Shown here: in pieces, positions 12,593-22,890 of the stretch | How the letters are laid out: each line of letters starts with the position of its first letter | Position numbering within the stretch: the first letter of the stretch is position 1 | Assembly (NCBI GenBank): GCA_009760855.2 | Contig: WPIO01000023.1 | Location: 2,415,001-2,465,000 of the forward strand | Direction of reading: 5' to 3' | Length of the DNA stretch: 50,000 nt | Source of the DNA: Cristatella mucedo | Taxonomy: Eukaryota > Bryozoa > Phylactolaemata > Cristatellidae | Translations under genes and position numbers: made by a program | Notes under the pieces: generated by a model | What the model was told of the DNA's origin: nothing | What the model saw: the letters and a program-made list of their open reading frames with translations, nothing else | The model's database searches: none

Positions 12593-13774
12593 TAACCATT
12601 GTTGATTCTGAGCAAGTTACTAAACCGAGCTCCTACTAACCGCTGATCCTGAGTGTCATCTTGTGTCCTGAGTCATCTTGAGTGTCACCCCTTGTCATCC
12701 TGAGTGTCATCTCGCTTTGGCACGCCGGCCTCAGCAGGACACTAATGTGCTCTGGCATATGACAACGTTCATGCGATTAACCCTTCATTACTTATTCTCT
12801 TACAGCAATTTATTAAGAGATTAAGTTATTTCAGCGTGCTTTACAAATAGCCCATCCTTATTATTTACTGATATTATTAATACCTCTTGGATTCTCACGC
12901 TGTGCTCGTGGACGGCTCGCTTGTCAAAAATCTAATTTTGATCGTAGGACTTCAATGGGTCGCCTTCGACAGACTTCAATGGGTCACCTGTAAATGCCGC
13001 GCTCGAAGCGCCACGAAAATAACGTGAGCGAATGTCGCTGACCTAACGTTGTGTTGTGATTTGACTGCGGACTTGAAGGTGCCCGGTCGCTTTGCGGCTG
13101 CTTCTCCGGGCGACCGATGCTGTATCGTAGACAGGCGGCTCAACGCGCTCGCCGAAGCGAGCAAGGCAGCACGAAACATTCCCGGCTGCCTCTGAAGGAA
13201 ACGCCGACGGCGATGCGCCAAACTTGAATGGGCGTGAGCATTCTGCACGCACGACAGGTGAGCACAGATGTGTAGTCATATTTGTGTGCATAAGCCAGCA
13301 TCTGTCTGGTTGTCCGAGACGACCGTATATTCGCTTGAGATAGCGTATGTCCAAGGAGACACAGTTTGTTTATGCTCTCGGCTACGAGCTACGGCATTTC
13401 GCAGCGACTTGCATAGCACCTGCGAACTCCCATCGGCCAACGGAGCTGCTCACAGTTTGCAGCTGATTTTCTGCGGGCTTAGAGCAGAGTAATCAATATA
13501 AAAATCTGCCATAAATCTGTCTGCGACGCAACTTAAGGGACCGATTGAAAGGGGCCCACAAGGACAGGATGGCGCTCGCAAATAGGTAAGACTGAGACGT
13601 AACTTCAAGAGTTGAAAAGGGTAGAAGTGGCCATTATGAGTAGATGACACTTCCAAGTTTAGTATGAAGGTAAGACTGTGCATGTTAACCGTGCTTCACA
13701 TGTACACCGGGTTTGGCTGTTACCCTGAACGCCTGCCCAAGAGTATAAAAGGGCCGAAACCAGCAAGAAATCGG
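12593..13774. other. No supported gene
   Basis: Unique sequence with small reading frames only. A degenerate run of TGAGTGTCATCNTG-like units (about 12645-12715) forms a short imperfect tandem repeat. Nothing else could be supported. Confidence 0.5.
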
Positions 13775-13890
13775 CTTATATAATAATGATAATAATAATA
13801 ATGTACTTGATAAAGCGCCCTCAGAGAACTTAATCTCTTTCTAGGCGCTTTACATTTGCTGCAAAGGGAAATGCAATTAATTGCAATTAT
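13775..13890 (-). repeat. L2-like LINE 3'-end fragment with AAT repeat
   Basis: An AAT microsatellite is followed by the reverse-oriented tail (ACTTGATAAAGCGCCCTCAG ... CTTTCTAGGCGCTTTAC) and a short piece of LINE 3' UTR (AAAGGGAAATGCAATT), which matches the 3' UTR of the larger copy at 8852. Confidence 0.8.
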
Positions 13891-14539
13891 TACATGCAAT
13901 GAATGCATCGATGTACCGGACGTACCGAGTATTACGGACACGGTTTTGTAGCTATGGAGAGGGGCAACTCTCAGGCTGGCCGCAATACGACCCCTTGCTT
14001 TAGCGGGTTTAGACAGAGCGCCTAGAGCGACCTGTGGCGCGAATCTAGCCAAGTAGAACTGATCTAGCCAAGTTGAACCCGGGAAGGTGACCCATTAGTT
14101 AACTGGGAGTGGAGCGAGGGAGTAGTCTGGCAGCTCGAGTTCTACTCAGGTTAGCAATGGAGCTTCAGGCAAAGGACGCGGTCGCGATGCGGACAGACTA
14201 ATAACCTGCATTAAGCACAGGGCCAGGCAGGTAGGCAGGCGAAGGAATGCCATCAGCCGAGGATTTGGAGCGAGTAAATACAATGAAGAGACCTAAGAAT
14301 GGACACCGGGAATCGGGTACGAGAGGATAACAACTGCAGCAGAGTTCAGGAGTTCAGGTGGAGTAATAAAAGTAAGATGATTGACAGATCTCGGGGCTGC
14401 AGCTTCGATAGCTCAAGCGAGACACCACACTTCGAGAGCGCGAGAATTCGAACCGACGGCCACGAACAGCTAAGTGCAACCTAGACTGCGCAGTTGTGCT
14501 CTGTCGGCAACTCTGCTTAACCGCTCGTATTTTGTTGCG

Positions 14540-15304
14540 CTTCAGCGGTTAGCCTTCGGGGTCGGGACCATTGCTAGCAATCGCGCAGGCATACTGTAGA
14601 GTTGTTATACCCGGGCTGCGGGAGTTCGCGTAGTTGAACTCAATAGGAGCGGTGCGCGCCGCGTAAAGCGCTTGCGCCGGTGCGTAGCCGCTACTAACCG
14701 GCCCGCAATGAAATCGCTTGTCGGCGCCACGCTGTGGCCGCGGCGTCTGTTCAACCGCACTGCAGGGCGTTGGCTCGACCACGCTGCAGCGCTACTGCAT
14801 TGCGCGGACCGCCGGCAGAGCGCCTGAGGGGGCAGGGCGTGCCCTTTCAGCAGCGCGGGCAGGCTTTCGCGATGCTCGGCGGCTCCGAGAGAGAGCGGCG
14901 ATGCTGCTGCCGCTCGTCGCCACGTCCGCTCTTCGGCCTCGACCTCGTCGGACGTCGTTCACCGCTGTCTGCGCACGCAGGAGGCAACGAACGAACTAAC
15001 GAACGAGCGGCCTCGGCTGCGGACGCCATGCCGACGGCTGGGCTTCGGCGAAAGAAACGCCGATTCCCCCGCCCCCGTCTCGCTCGACCCCCAGCGCCGT
15101 CGAGCTGCGGCGGCGCGCACCCGCCAGCATTTGGGGGGTGGGCGGGCGTTGATTGGCTAGCAACCTGCTGCAACATCCACTCCCTCGCTTCGTTGACCAA
15201 TTGCAGCTTAGGGTTCGGCTGCCAAAAGGCCGGGGACCGACCGTGTACCCGCACCTGGCTGTTATTGCGGAGCGACTACTGGCAGCACCTACTTTATCGG
15301 CAAC
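14540..15304 (+). promoter_or_regulatory. GC/CpG-rich upstream region of BHMT copy 1
   Basis: CpG-dense sequence runs up to the BHMT start codon, in contrast to the AT-richer DNA on either side. This is the likely promoter and 5' UTR region. No TATA box was identified, so the claim rests on composition and position only. The interval 13891-14539 has no supported feature. Confidence 0.4.
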
Positions 15305-18300
15305 ATGGCTCAGGTAATATGTCGCTCACGCGCGGCCTCGCTGAAGACGGCACTAGGCTTTGCTGCCTTGCCAACCGCCGCGGTGCCTCTGGCTGCCCGG
15401 TCGCCCCGGCGTCAGCTGACAAGCGCCGATAACTTTATGGCAGTCGCCGCGCTTTGCAGAAGAAGGGCATTCTCGAGAGGCTCGCCGAGGGCGTGGTCAT
15501 TGGCGACGGCGGGTTTGTGTTCGCGCTCGAAAAGCGCGGCTACGTGAAAGCCGGACCGTGGACGCCGGAAGCTGCTGTCGAGTACCCCGATGCCGGTAAG
15601 CCTCCAGCCGTCAACAGGGCCACTTGCGGTTGACCTAGACGGTCAGCGAGGCTAATGCTGCTGATTTGGTCTCACGCCGCCCGATCGGTGAAGGTCGGAG
15701 GGCGCACTCAGGGGGCGGCGGCGGCGGCGCGCTAGGATGTCGGCAAACCATTTTCTCTATTGCAGTTAAGCAGCTGCATCGGGAATTCCTCAGGGCAGGC
15801 TCTGATGTTATGCAAGCTTTTACTTTCTACGCCAGCGAAGACAAGCTCATCAATCGCGGACATCTCAGCGGCCAGCGGCTGACGGTGCGTGGTTCGCTCG
15901 TTCGGTCAGGCGGCTCACAATTTGACATCGCAGCGAGCTCGCAGAGCATGTCACATTGTACAATTCATTTGTATAGCGCCACGAGAGAACTTAAGCTGCC
16001 TCACATTTGAACTCTGTCGTCGAAGCAACAATTGTTTCAATAATAATAATAATAATAATAATGCACTCGATAAAGCGCCCTCAGAAAACTCAATGTGTAT
16101 AATTCATTTGTATAGCGCCGCGAGAGAACTTAAGCTGCCTCACATTTGAACTGTCGCCGAAGCACCAGTTGTTTCGATCATAATAACAATAATAATAACA
16201 ATGCACTCGATAAAGGGCCCTCAGAGAACTCAATGTCTATCTAGGCGCTTTACCTTTTGCTCCTTTGCAGAAAATGTAGTGCCTAGAAAGAGATCGAGTT
16301 CTCCGAGGGCGCTATAATCAATTTACTACTACTATTATTATTATTCTATTGAGGCGCCTCACATATGCCTTTGGCTCGAACCCGCGACCTCAGCTAGATC
16401 TTGGTCGGGGCTGGCACCATAACCACTGGGCCAAATGATCGCGGCGCTGATATTGCTTGGTTTTTTCTCTCTAAATATGTTATACCTAGCAGCATTGGAC
16501 AAAAACATGATGTCGCTCGTCGACACATCGATTGGAGAGCCACTTTGTGCGGCTACGTGGCGCGGTGTCAGGTAGCCAGCAGTCGGCTGTAAGTGCAGCG
16601 GAAGCGGAAGCTGGGGCCATTCGATGCCGATCGATGTCAAGCCAATTCGCGCTATCAGCTTGAAAGCATTTTTTGGCGTGTCCTGAACAGTGGATAGAAT
16701 AGTCATAGAAAACAGAAATCAGAGACATCATGCTAATCAGGATATGCCTATGCTGTAGCTTTCAAAGACAATGCAAAAGAAGCAATTGACAGATATTCAT
16801 CTGGAAATTGCTTGACGAAATAGTCATCGGCCACCAGCAAGGCATGGCAAAGCCAACATTCCTTTAGCAAGGCTTCTCAGAGTTCCTAGCACGTCAGCCT
16901 ACTCGTAGATCTTTATTTCTAACAATTTATCGCCAGGACGTTAAGCGCTATATCAATAAAGCGCTAATTGGAACTCTACTTACTTCATGTGCCGTCAGTC
17001 CGACAAGCTTTGAGGTGCATCGAATGGATTCGAGTGGTTAATAATAGCTTAATTGCAAAGCGCGCGCGTCGACTATTTCATTCTATGGGCTCGAAACAAG
17101 ACGTTGACTAGCACACGTTTTCACGCCACTACAGTCGTAGCGAAAGATGTCGTCGTATTCTGATAGAAAGTGCTGATTGGCGGATTGCTCCTGCATCCGA
17201 ATCTGATCTAGTTTGCCCGGACAGCTTCTCTTGCACACTTCTATGTATGCAGAGAAAACCGAGGGAATGTTTAAAAGAGAAATACCTTTTATTTACACAT
17301 TTGTTCACTTCAACGTATCTTGCAGTGCCTGTTTCACTTCACGACGTTGCCTAAGTAGTTTCGCTTGCTCATTGTTACAGTGTGAGGCAATCAATACGGC
17401 CGCGTGCAAGATTGCCCGGGAAGTGGCAAACGAAGGCGACGCGCTCGTAGCCGGTGGCCTGTCTCAGACTCCGTCTTACCTGTCCCGCAAGGGCAGGGAC
17501 GTAGTGCAGGCTGAATACAGGAAACAGATCAAGGTGTTCGTTGAGAACGACGTAGACTTCATGATATGCGAGGTATGCATTTTCTGCATTTTCTTTCCGG
17601 GTCGGACGCTTCGTCGTACTCGAGTCGCGAGTCGCCGAGAGGCTCGCGCCTCGCCGCTTTCTTTCTCGCACTTCCGCTTCCTTTCTCGCAGTATTTCGAG
17701 CACGTAGAGGAAATGGAGTGGGCCATACAAGTGGCCCTGGAGAGTGGCAAGCCAGTGGCTGCCACGATGTGCATCGGCCCAGAAGGCGACATGCACGGCA
17801 CGTCGCCTGCCGACTGCGCGATACGGATGGCAAATGCTGGTGAGACGTCAAGCCGATGAGCTAGCTGGACGGCGACTTTGCTGCAGCGTAGCGGCACGCG
17901 AAAAAAGCGCCCGGTCAAGCTGGCTGGCACTGCAGCGACCGCCGAATCTTTCAGGCGCCAAGATAGTGGGAATTAACTGCCACTTCGGACCCGAAACATG
18001 TCTGCAGACGCTGCAACTGATGAAGAGCGGCCTGGAGGCGGTGGGCAAATTGAGCAGCGTCCACCTGATGGTACAGCCGCTGGCATATCACACTCCCGAT
18101 GCGGGAAAGCAAGGATTCATCGATCTGCCCGAGTTTCCATTCGGTGGGTGCTGCAACGGCACTGCAACGCTTTTTGTTGCGACGCTTTTCTGGCGCCCAT
18201 CAGTCGCAGTCGAGGCTGTAGTTGCTCAACTGGTAAAGTTGCTGGACTGACCGCGGGAAAGTGATGTCAACAGTGTCCCATTCTCGGCTTCATTTTCTAT

Positions 18301-20214
18301 GCAGTTAAGGAGTCCGAAATTCTTGAGCCCTGGAAAGATCGCCTGCCAGTTTAAATAGCGAATCGCATGGCAGTGGCTTTGAGATTACCATCGCTGCTAC
18401 GACCATAAAGGAGCATTTATGTTTTCACCGACGAGCGCTTGATCGTGTGTTTGCCGAGCTGGTTTGGTCCAGCGGTTAAGGTGCTCGCCCCGACCAAGGT
18501 CTGACTGAGGTCGTGGGCTCGAGGAGCCCCGAGGCACATGTGAAGCGCCTGAATAGAGATTAAGTTCTCTTGGGGCGCTATACAAATGAATTATTATTAT
18601 TAGCTGAGTTAGCAGCTTCAGTCGTAAAGAGGCAGAAGAGCCTCATCGGCCATCGCCGCCGCTTGCAGTTGGCAATACAAGGATTCGAACGCATGACCTC
18701 AGTCGTGAAGAGCCGCAATGGCTCACTAGGTAAGGCGGTTGCTTTTCACGACCTCGGCCCCGAGGTCGTGGGTTCGAATCCTGCGGGGGCGATCCTTTAT
18801 CGCCACTGCAAGCGGTGGTGATAGCCGCAAAGGTTCTTCTGTCGCTATACAAAAAGAGGCTGTCAAATCAGCTAGTATTTGTTTTTTTTACCCCCTGGGG
18901 TGCAGCGCGGCACTTAAGCTACACTTTTTGTTTTGCTCTTTTGGCTTTTTGACCGCGCCAGCTAAATAAGTGCATTCAGAATTCACGACAGATTAAGGTA
19001 AATATATTAGCGTTCTCTGGCTTGATTTTCGCTAGCGTGGCTGTGTTGCAGCACTAGAGCCAAGGATCGTCAGCAGGTGGGACATTCACAAGTACGCTCG
19101 CCAAGCGTTCGACATGGGAGTCCGCTACATCGGCGGCTGCTGCGGCTTCGAGCCGTACCACATTCGAGCCATAGCGGAGGAGCTGAGCGTCGAGCGTGGC
19201 AAGCTGCCTGCGGGCTCCGAGAAGCATGGACTCTGGGGTGCTGAGCTGATCAAGCACACCAAGCCGTGGGTGAGAGCCAGGTGAGCGGCAGGTGCCCGAA
19301 GCAGCACTGTCGACATTTGCCTCATTTGCCTGTTTGAGGATTCGTGCAGAGACTCTATAATCAGATTGGAATAGCTACGGCAGTGATAGCGTTGAGACGA
19401 GCTTGTTACTTAACGACAAACTCATCTTCTTGCAGGGCTTTTCGGGAGTATTGGGAAAACTTGAAACCCGCCTCTGGTCGGCCGTACTGCTCATCGTTGT
19501 CTGAGCCCAACAACTGGGGAGTCACTGCGGTAAGTCCGTTGCTAAGGTTTATAATCGTCCGACTGCTACTGCGCGCATGGTTGCAGCTTTACCTCCGGGC
19601 ATTGAAGTATTCAGCTGGCAGGATCTTCCTTAGGGCATTTGCAGCGCTAGCAGGACTGGCTCTAGCGGTCGATGTCTTAAAAAAAGCGCTTCAAGTTTTT
19701 TATCCCACGATGAATGCGACTTGTTTACGCGAGAAAGGCAGCCTGCTTTGACTCTCCAGTGCTCCCACGGTTCGCTTCCACTTACAAGTCTGCAGCTGCA
19801 ACTCTACAGGCAATCGGGCGTACTCTGCATTTGTTTTTCTGCCACGGCCTTGCACACGCCTCTATTTTTGTCCAATCTGCTTTTCGGCTTATCTGCCGAC
19901 GGTGGCTGGCCAGCTGTACAAACAGAGCATCTGGATAGCAGAAAAACGTGACCGGTTGCACCTGCTCGGGAAAATGGCAAAATAGCTCGTTGCTTACTGC
20001 GGATGGGCTTGGACCCTATTGCCCCCCCCCCAATAGGCAACCGAGCTGAGTCTATTGATCACAGCATGGACCCACTGAATTGCTTGCATTTCTTCGTTAC
20101 CAGGGTGACCATCTGCTGCAGCAGCACGCCGAGCCCACGTCGGCCGAGGAGCAGCAACAGGTGCTGCACTTCAAGGATGCCTCGCAGCACTCCGGGTGCT
20201 GCTCGGGCAAATAG
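15305..20214 (+). CDS. BHMT: Betaine-homocysteine S-methyltransferase, copy 1 (complete, 9 exons)
   Basis: Cytosolic zinc enzyme transferring a methyl group from betaine to homocysteine, giving methionine and dimethylglycine. Exons: 15305-15313, 15460-15595, 15766-15884, 17381-17572, 17692-17839, 17955-18143, 19052-19280, 19436-19529, 20104-20214. All introns are GT-AG and phases agree, giving 408 aa (human BHMT is 406). Exon 1 encodes only Met-Ala-Gln. Visible family signatures: GILERL and [20 protein letters not shown] near the N-terminus, QTPSYLS, the EYFEHVEE segment with the Glu (about 152) equivalent to human Glu159, GINCHF (zinc Cys about 210) and [12 protein letters not shown] (zinc Cys about 294/295). 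The homocysteine methyltransferase barrel spans about residues 10-310 and the C-terminal dimerisation arm follows. The last exon ends in an unusual Cys-Cys-Ser-Gly-Lys tail. Introns 3 and 6 contain SINE and LINE-tail insertions. Splicing is inferred from sequence only. Confidence 0.95.
15957..16233. repeat. Tandem duplication of a SINE-tail/LINE-tail composite in BHMT intron 3
   Basis: Two direct copies of about 138 bp (about 15957-16094 and 16096-16233). Each runs ATTCATTTGTATAGCGCC, then GAGAGAACTTAAGCTGCC, an AAT repeat, and GCACTCGATAAAG. Each unit joins a SINE A-type tail to an L2-type tail, both in minus orientation, so the composite existed before it was duplicated. Confidence 0.8.
16185..16345. 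repeat. Inverted pair of L2-like LINE tails
   Basis: A minus-strand tail (CACTCGATAAAGGGCCCTCAG ... TCTAGGCGCTTTACC) is followed within about 30 bp by a plus-strand tail (GTGCCTAGAAAGAGATCGAG ... GAGGGCGCTATAATC), each flanked by AAT-type repeats. Together they form a roughly 150-bp imperfect palindrome in BHMT intron 3. Confidence 0.75.
16346..16438 (-). repeat. SINE family A fragment
   Basis: Minus-strand copy with GGCGCCTCACATATGCC, a B-box-like complement (GGCTCGAACCCGCGACC) and CTTGGTCGGGGCTGGC. It abuts the inverted tail pair and lacks its own tail hairpin. The rest of intron 3 (16439-17380) shows nothing else. Confidence 0.7.
18452..18601 (+). repeat. SINE family A copy in BHMT intron 6
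   Basis: One of the best-preserved copies. The A-box region is TGGTTTGGTCCAGCGG, the B-box region is GTGGGCTCGAGGAGCCCC, and the tail hairpin ends GGGGCGCTATACAAATGA followed by a short (ATT)n run. It lies in sense orientation with the host gene. Confidence 0.88.
18610..18709 (-). repeat. SINE family B fragment (inverted partner)
   Basis: Minus-strand remnant containing CGCCGCCGCTTGCAG and the B-box complement GGATTCGAACGCATGACCTC. It directly abuts a plus-strand copy of the same family, forming a head-to-head inverted pair. Confidence 0.65.
18710..18881 (+). repeat. SINE family B copy in BHMT intron 6
   Basis: tRNA-derived SINE. The head is GAGCCGCAATGGCTCACTAG, the B box is GGGTTCGAATCCTGC, and a CGCCACTGCAAGCGGTGGTG hairpin follows. 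The 3' end is GTCGCTATACAAAAAGAGG then ATCAGCTAGTATTT. The copy at 47344 matches it to the same end point, which fixes the family boundary. Confidence 0.85.
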
Positions 20215-20747
20215 AGATCCAACCTTCGACCTTGGAGCCTTCTAGGCGGCCCTACGATTCGCAGCTGCGGAGATTCCGTCGCCTGCTCGCCGGCCAGCAA
20301 CTAGGCACACATTTGTACCAAGTGTTCCGCCGGTGCTAGTGTTTACGTTGTCTGCTTATTAATGCAAGAACGAGAATACACGCCCTATAAGGACGATTCT
20401 CTTTTAAATGTATTCCAGTAAATCGCAGCCAGGCTAGCTGCAGGCTGTTACAAGACAAGCTCACCAGTGGCCCGGGTGCAGTAACGCTCTCGCCGGATGT
20501 AGCCTTGCTAGATCTCACCACTTGCAACGCTGAAAAATGGTGTACATTGCTCCTCTAAGCTCGGCTAATGAGTGTGAAGCAGCAAATAGACAATACAGCT
20601 AGGCAGGCGAATATCAACGTCTGCTAACAGGAGCAGAGCAAGCAATGTTAACACTGGTGCTCTTACATCGCAGTTAGCTAACAGCGACGAGCCCGATTTC
20701 GTAGCTGGGCCACTAGGCCAGCTGCAGCCGTTCACAATGCACAAACG
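20215..20747. other. BHMT copy 1 downstream region
   Basis: Presumed 3' UTR and flank of BHMT copy 1. No canonical AATAAA signal was seen close to the stop codon and no other feature is supported before the LINE at 20748. Confidence 0.4.
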
Positions 20748-21915
20748 GTCCTTTTCACCGTTTATATTCTCCCTCTCGCTGATGTGATTGCCAAGCACAA
20801 TCTAGGCTTTCACTTCTATGCGGATGACACTCAGTTGTACCTTTGCTTTGATCCCTCCCAGCCTTCGAGCACCTCAAATTCTCTCAACTCACTTGCTGCA
20901 TGCATTGATGACATCCGATCATGGATGGCAGCAAATTTTCTAAAACTAAACGATGATAAAACTAACTTACTAGTTATGGGCAAACCTAGTGTTATTCAGA
21001 AATTGGAAAGGCTGACTCTCAAAATTGGCTCTGCCAGCATATCTCCAGTTGCATCAGCTCGAAATCTAGGTGTCATATTCCAAAGCGACCTCTCGTTAGA
21101 CGACCACATCAGCTCCACAGTCAAATCAGCCTATTTTCAGCTTCATAACATTGCTAAAATTAGGGCTTGTTTAGATAAGGATACCACGTCCAAGTTGGTC
21201 CATGCATTCGTGACATCTCGTCTCGACTTCTGCAACTCACTGCTCACTGGCCTACCAGCATGTGCGATCAGGCGATTGCAGCTGGTGCAAAACTCTGCAG
21301 CTAGGCTTGTCTGTCGTGAGCGTCGCAGTTGCCACATTACTCCACTTCTCGCCGACCTGCACTGGTTACCAGTCAAGCAACAGATTGACTTCAAGGTTTT
21401 GTCGCTCACTTTTAGGTCTCTTCATTCTATGGCTCCAGCCTATCTGTCAGATATACTACCCCATCAGGCTAAGCATCGTACCACCTGCTTTTCGGAATCC
21501 AACAGTCTAGAAATACCTCATACAAACCTTAAATCCTTTGGAGACCGTGCATTTAGTTCATACGCTCCCAAAGCCTGGAACTCCCTCCCGACCTGCATCA
21601 GAACATCCCCTGACCTGACCACATTTAAAAGAAACTTAAAAACATACCTATTTAGGACAGCATTTAGTGGGTCCTTGTGATTCGTCCTCGATGTGCTTAT
21701 GCGTGCTGACACTGTTCATGCTGCCACTAACCACATTTGCATGCTGACCCAGTGCATGTAACCCCTAACCATGTTATTCATTTTGTTTGTTTTTCAAGCA
21801 TGATTTTACTTACTATTCTATTGCGTATCACTTTGCAGCAAATGTAAAGCGCCTAGAAAGAGATTAAGTTCTCTGAGGGCGCTTTATCAAGTGCAATATT
21901 ATTATTATTATTATG
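20748..21915 (+). mobile_element. L2/CR1-like LINE, 5'-truncated, second copy
   Basis: Truncation falls inside the RT gene, just before FTVYILPLADVIAKH. The frame 20784-21680 (298 codons) runs from YADDTQLYL to the natural stop after FRTAFSGSL. The 3' UTR carries the stem-loop GCGCCTAGAAAGAGATTAAG / TTCTCTGAGGGCGCTTT and a terminal ATT repeat. It closely matches the reverse-oriented copy at 8852 and keeps the Trp codon that is TGA there. It lies about 0.5 kb downstream of the BHMT stop, in the same orientation. Confidence 0.9.
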
Positions 21916-22737
21916 GGATGCTCACTCGTAGCCATCGTGATGACCGCGCGCGGATTTTTATCATTTTGTCATTGTGAATACATCAAATTACGAAATTCAT
22001 AGTCACTGATCGCAATAATGCACGAACCGCTTAGCAAGAATTCGCAGGCCAATTCCAACGCAACTTGACGGTACTTCCGATCACTAGATGAGATCGTGCT
22101 TTTGCTTCTAAGCGGAAGAAACGTACTGCAAGATGTAGCAGTCGATGGCCGTGGACTCCAGTCGGCTACTGCCCTTAGAGTTTCAACCAAATGCGGAAGG
22201 CCATGGCTAGCTAAGCGATGACGGAACGAACACCACGTTTATTACTACTCTGATAGTTAACGAGCCAGTCCAAGATCCTGCTCTGCTGGTGACCTTCACT
22301 GCGAACCTAGACCTTGACGCTGCACTTCACTTCGCAGCTCTACGTATGGTTCTCGCGGGGGGGGGGGGTGGTGGTCGAGTTGACACGAGTCAGAAAAAAA
22401 GAAGGCTCGCATAAGTTCCACAGACTAGCAGTTGCTGAGGAGCAACGCGCCCACATCTGTGCCTTTTGGAATATTTATCAAAAGACGGTCGGTTTCATTA
22501 ACTGTGCTGTGTCAGTTGTCACGAACGACCAACATGAAGCATGGAAAATAATTGCAGCTGGGGCTAATCGGCTTTCAAGCTGCAAATATGCAGCTAGACG
22601 GTGCTTTTATTCAAGACTTGTAAAAGCAACTCGTACAAAGGTCACTCGTAATAAGGAAGAGTGCAGATTTGATATCCGCCTCCAATTGCTTTCTTTACAA
22701 TCATGCAATGAGCTTTTCAAATGCTTAACATAAAAAT
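21916..22737. other. No supported gene
   Basis: Unique sequence with a poly-G run at about 22358-22367. A 139-codon frame (22314-22733) encodes nothing I recognise and crosses the poly-G run, so it is not called. Confidence 0.5.
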
Positions 22738-22890
22738 AATGTATAATTAATTTGTATAGCACCCTAAGGGAACTTGATCGCTATTCCTCTATTCAGGCGC
22801 TTCACACATGCCATGGGGCTCGAGCCCATGACCTCGGATAGACCTCGGTCGTGGGCTCGAGCCCCTTCATCACTGCACCAAACCAGCTCG
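22738..22890 (-). repeat. SINE family A copy with two B-box-like palindromes
   Basis: Minus-strand copy with the usual tail (ATTTGTATAGCACCCTAAGG) and head (CACCAAACCAGCTCG). The palindrome GGGCTCGAGCCC occurs twice (about 22817 and 22853), where other copies have it once. Confidence 0.8.

Noticed and set aside
14734-15432. 232-codon plus-strand frame upstream of BHMT copy 1
   Set aside because: GC-rich region lacks stop codons by composition. It reads Ala/Arg/Pro-rich with no family signature and runs through the BHMT start in another frame.
18760-18785. Possible tRNA gene (GGGTTCGAATCCTGC B box)
   Set aside because: No full cloverleaf. The motif recurs with identical flanks in other copies, so it is the head of a SINE.
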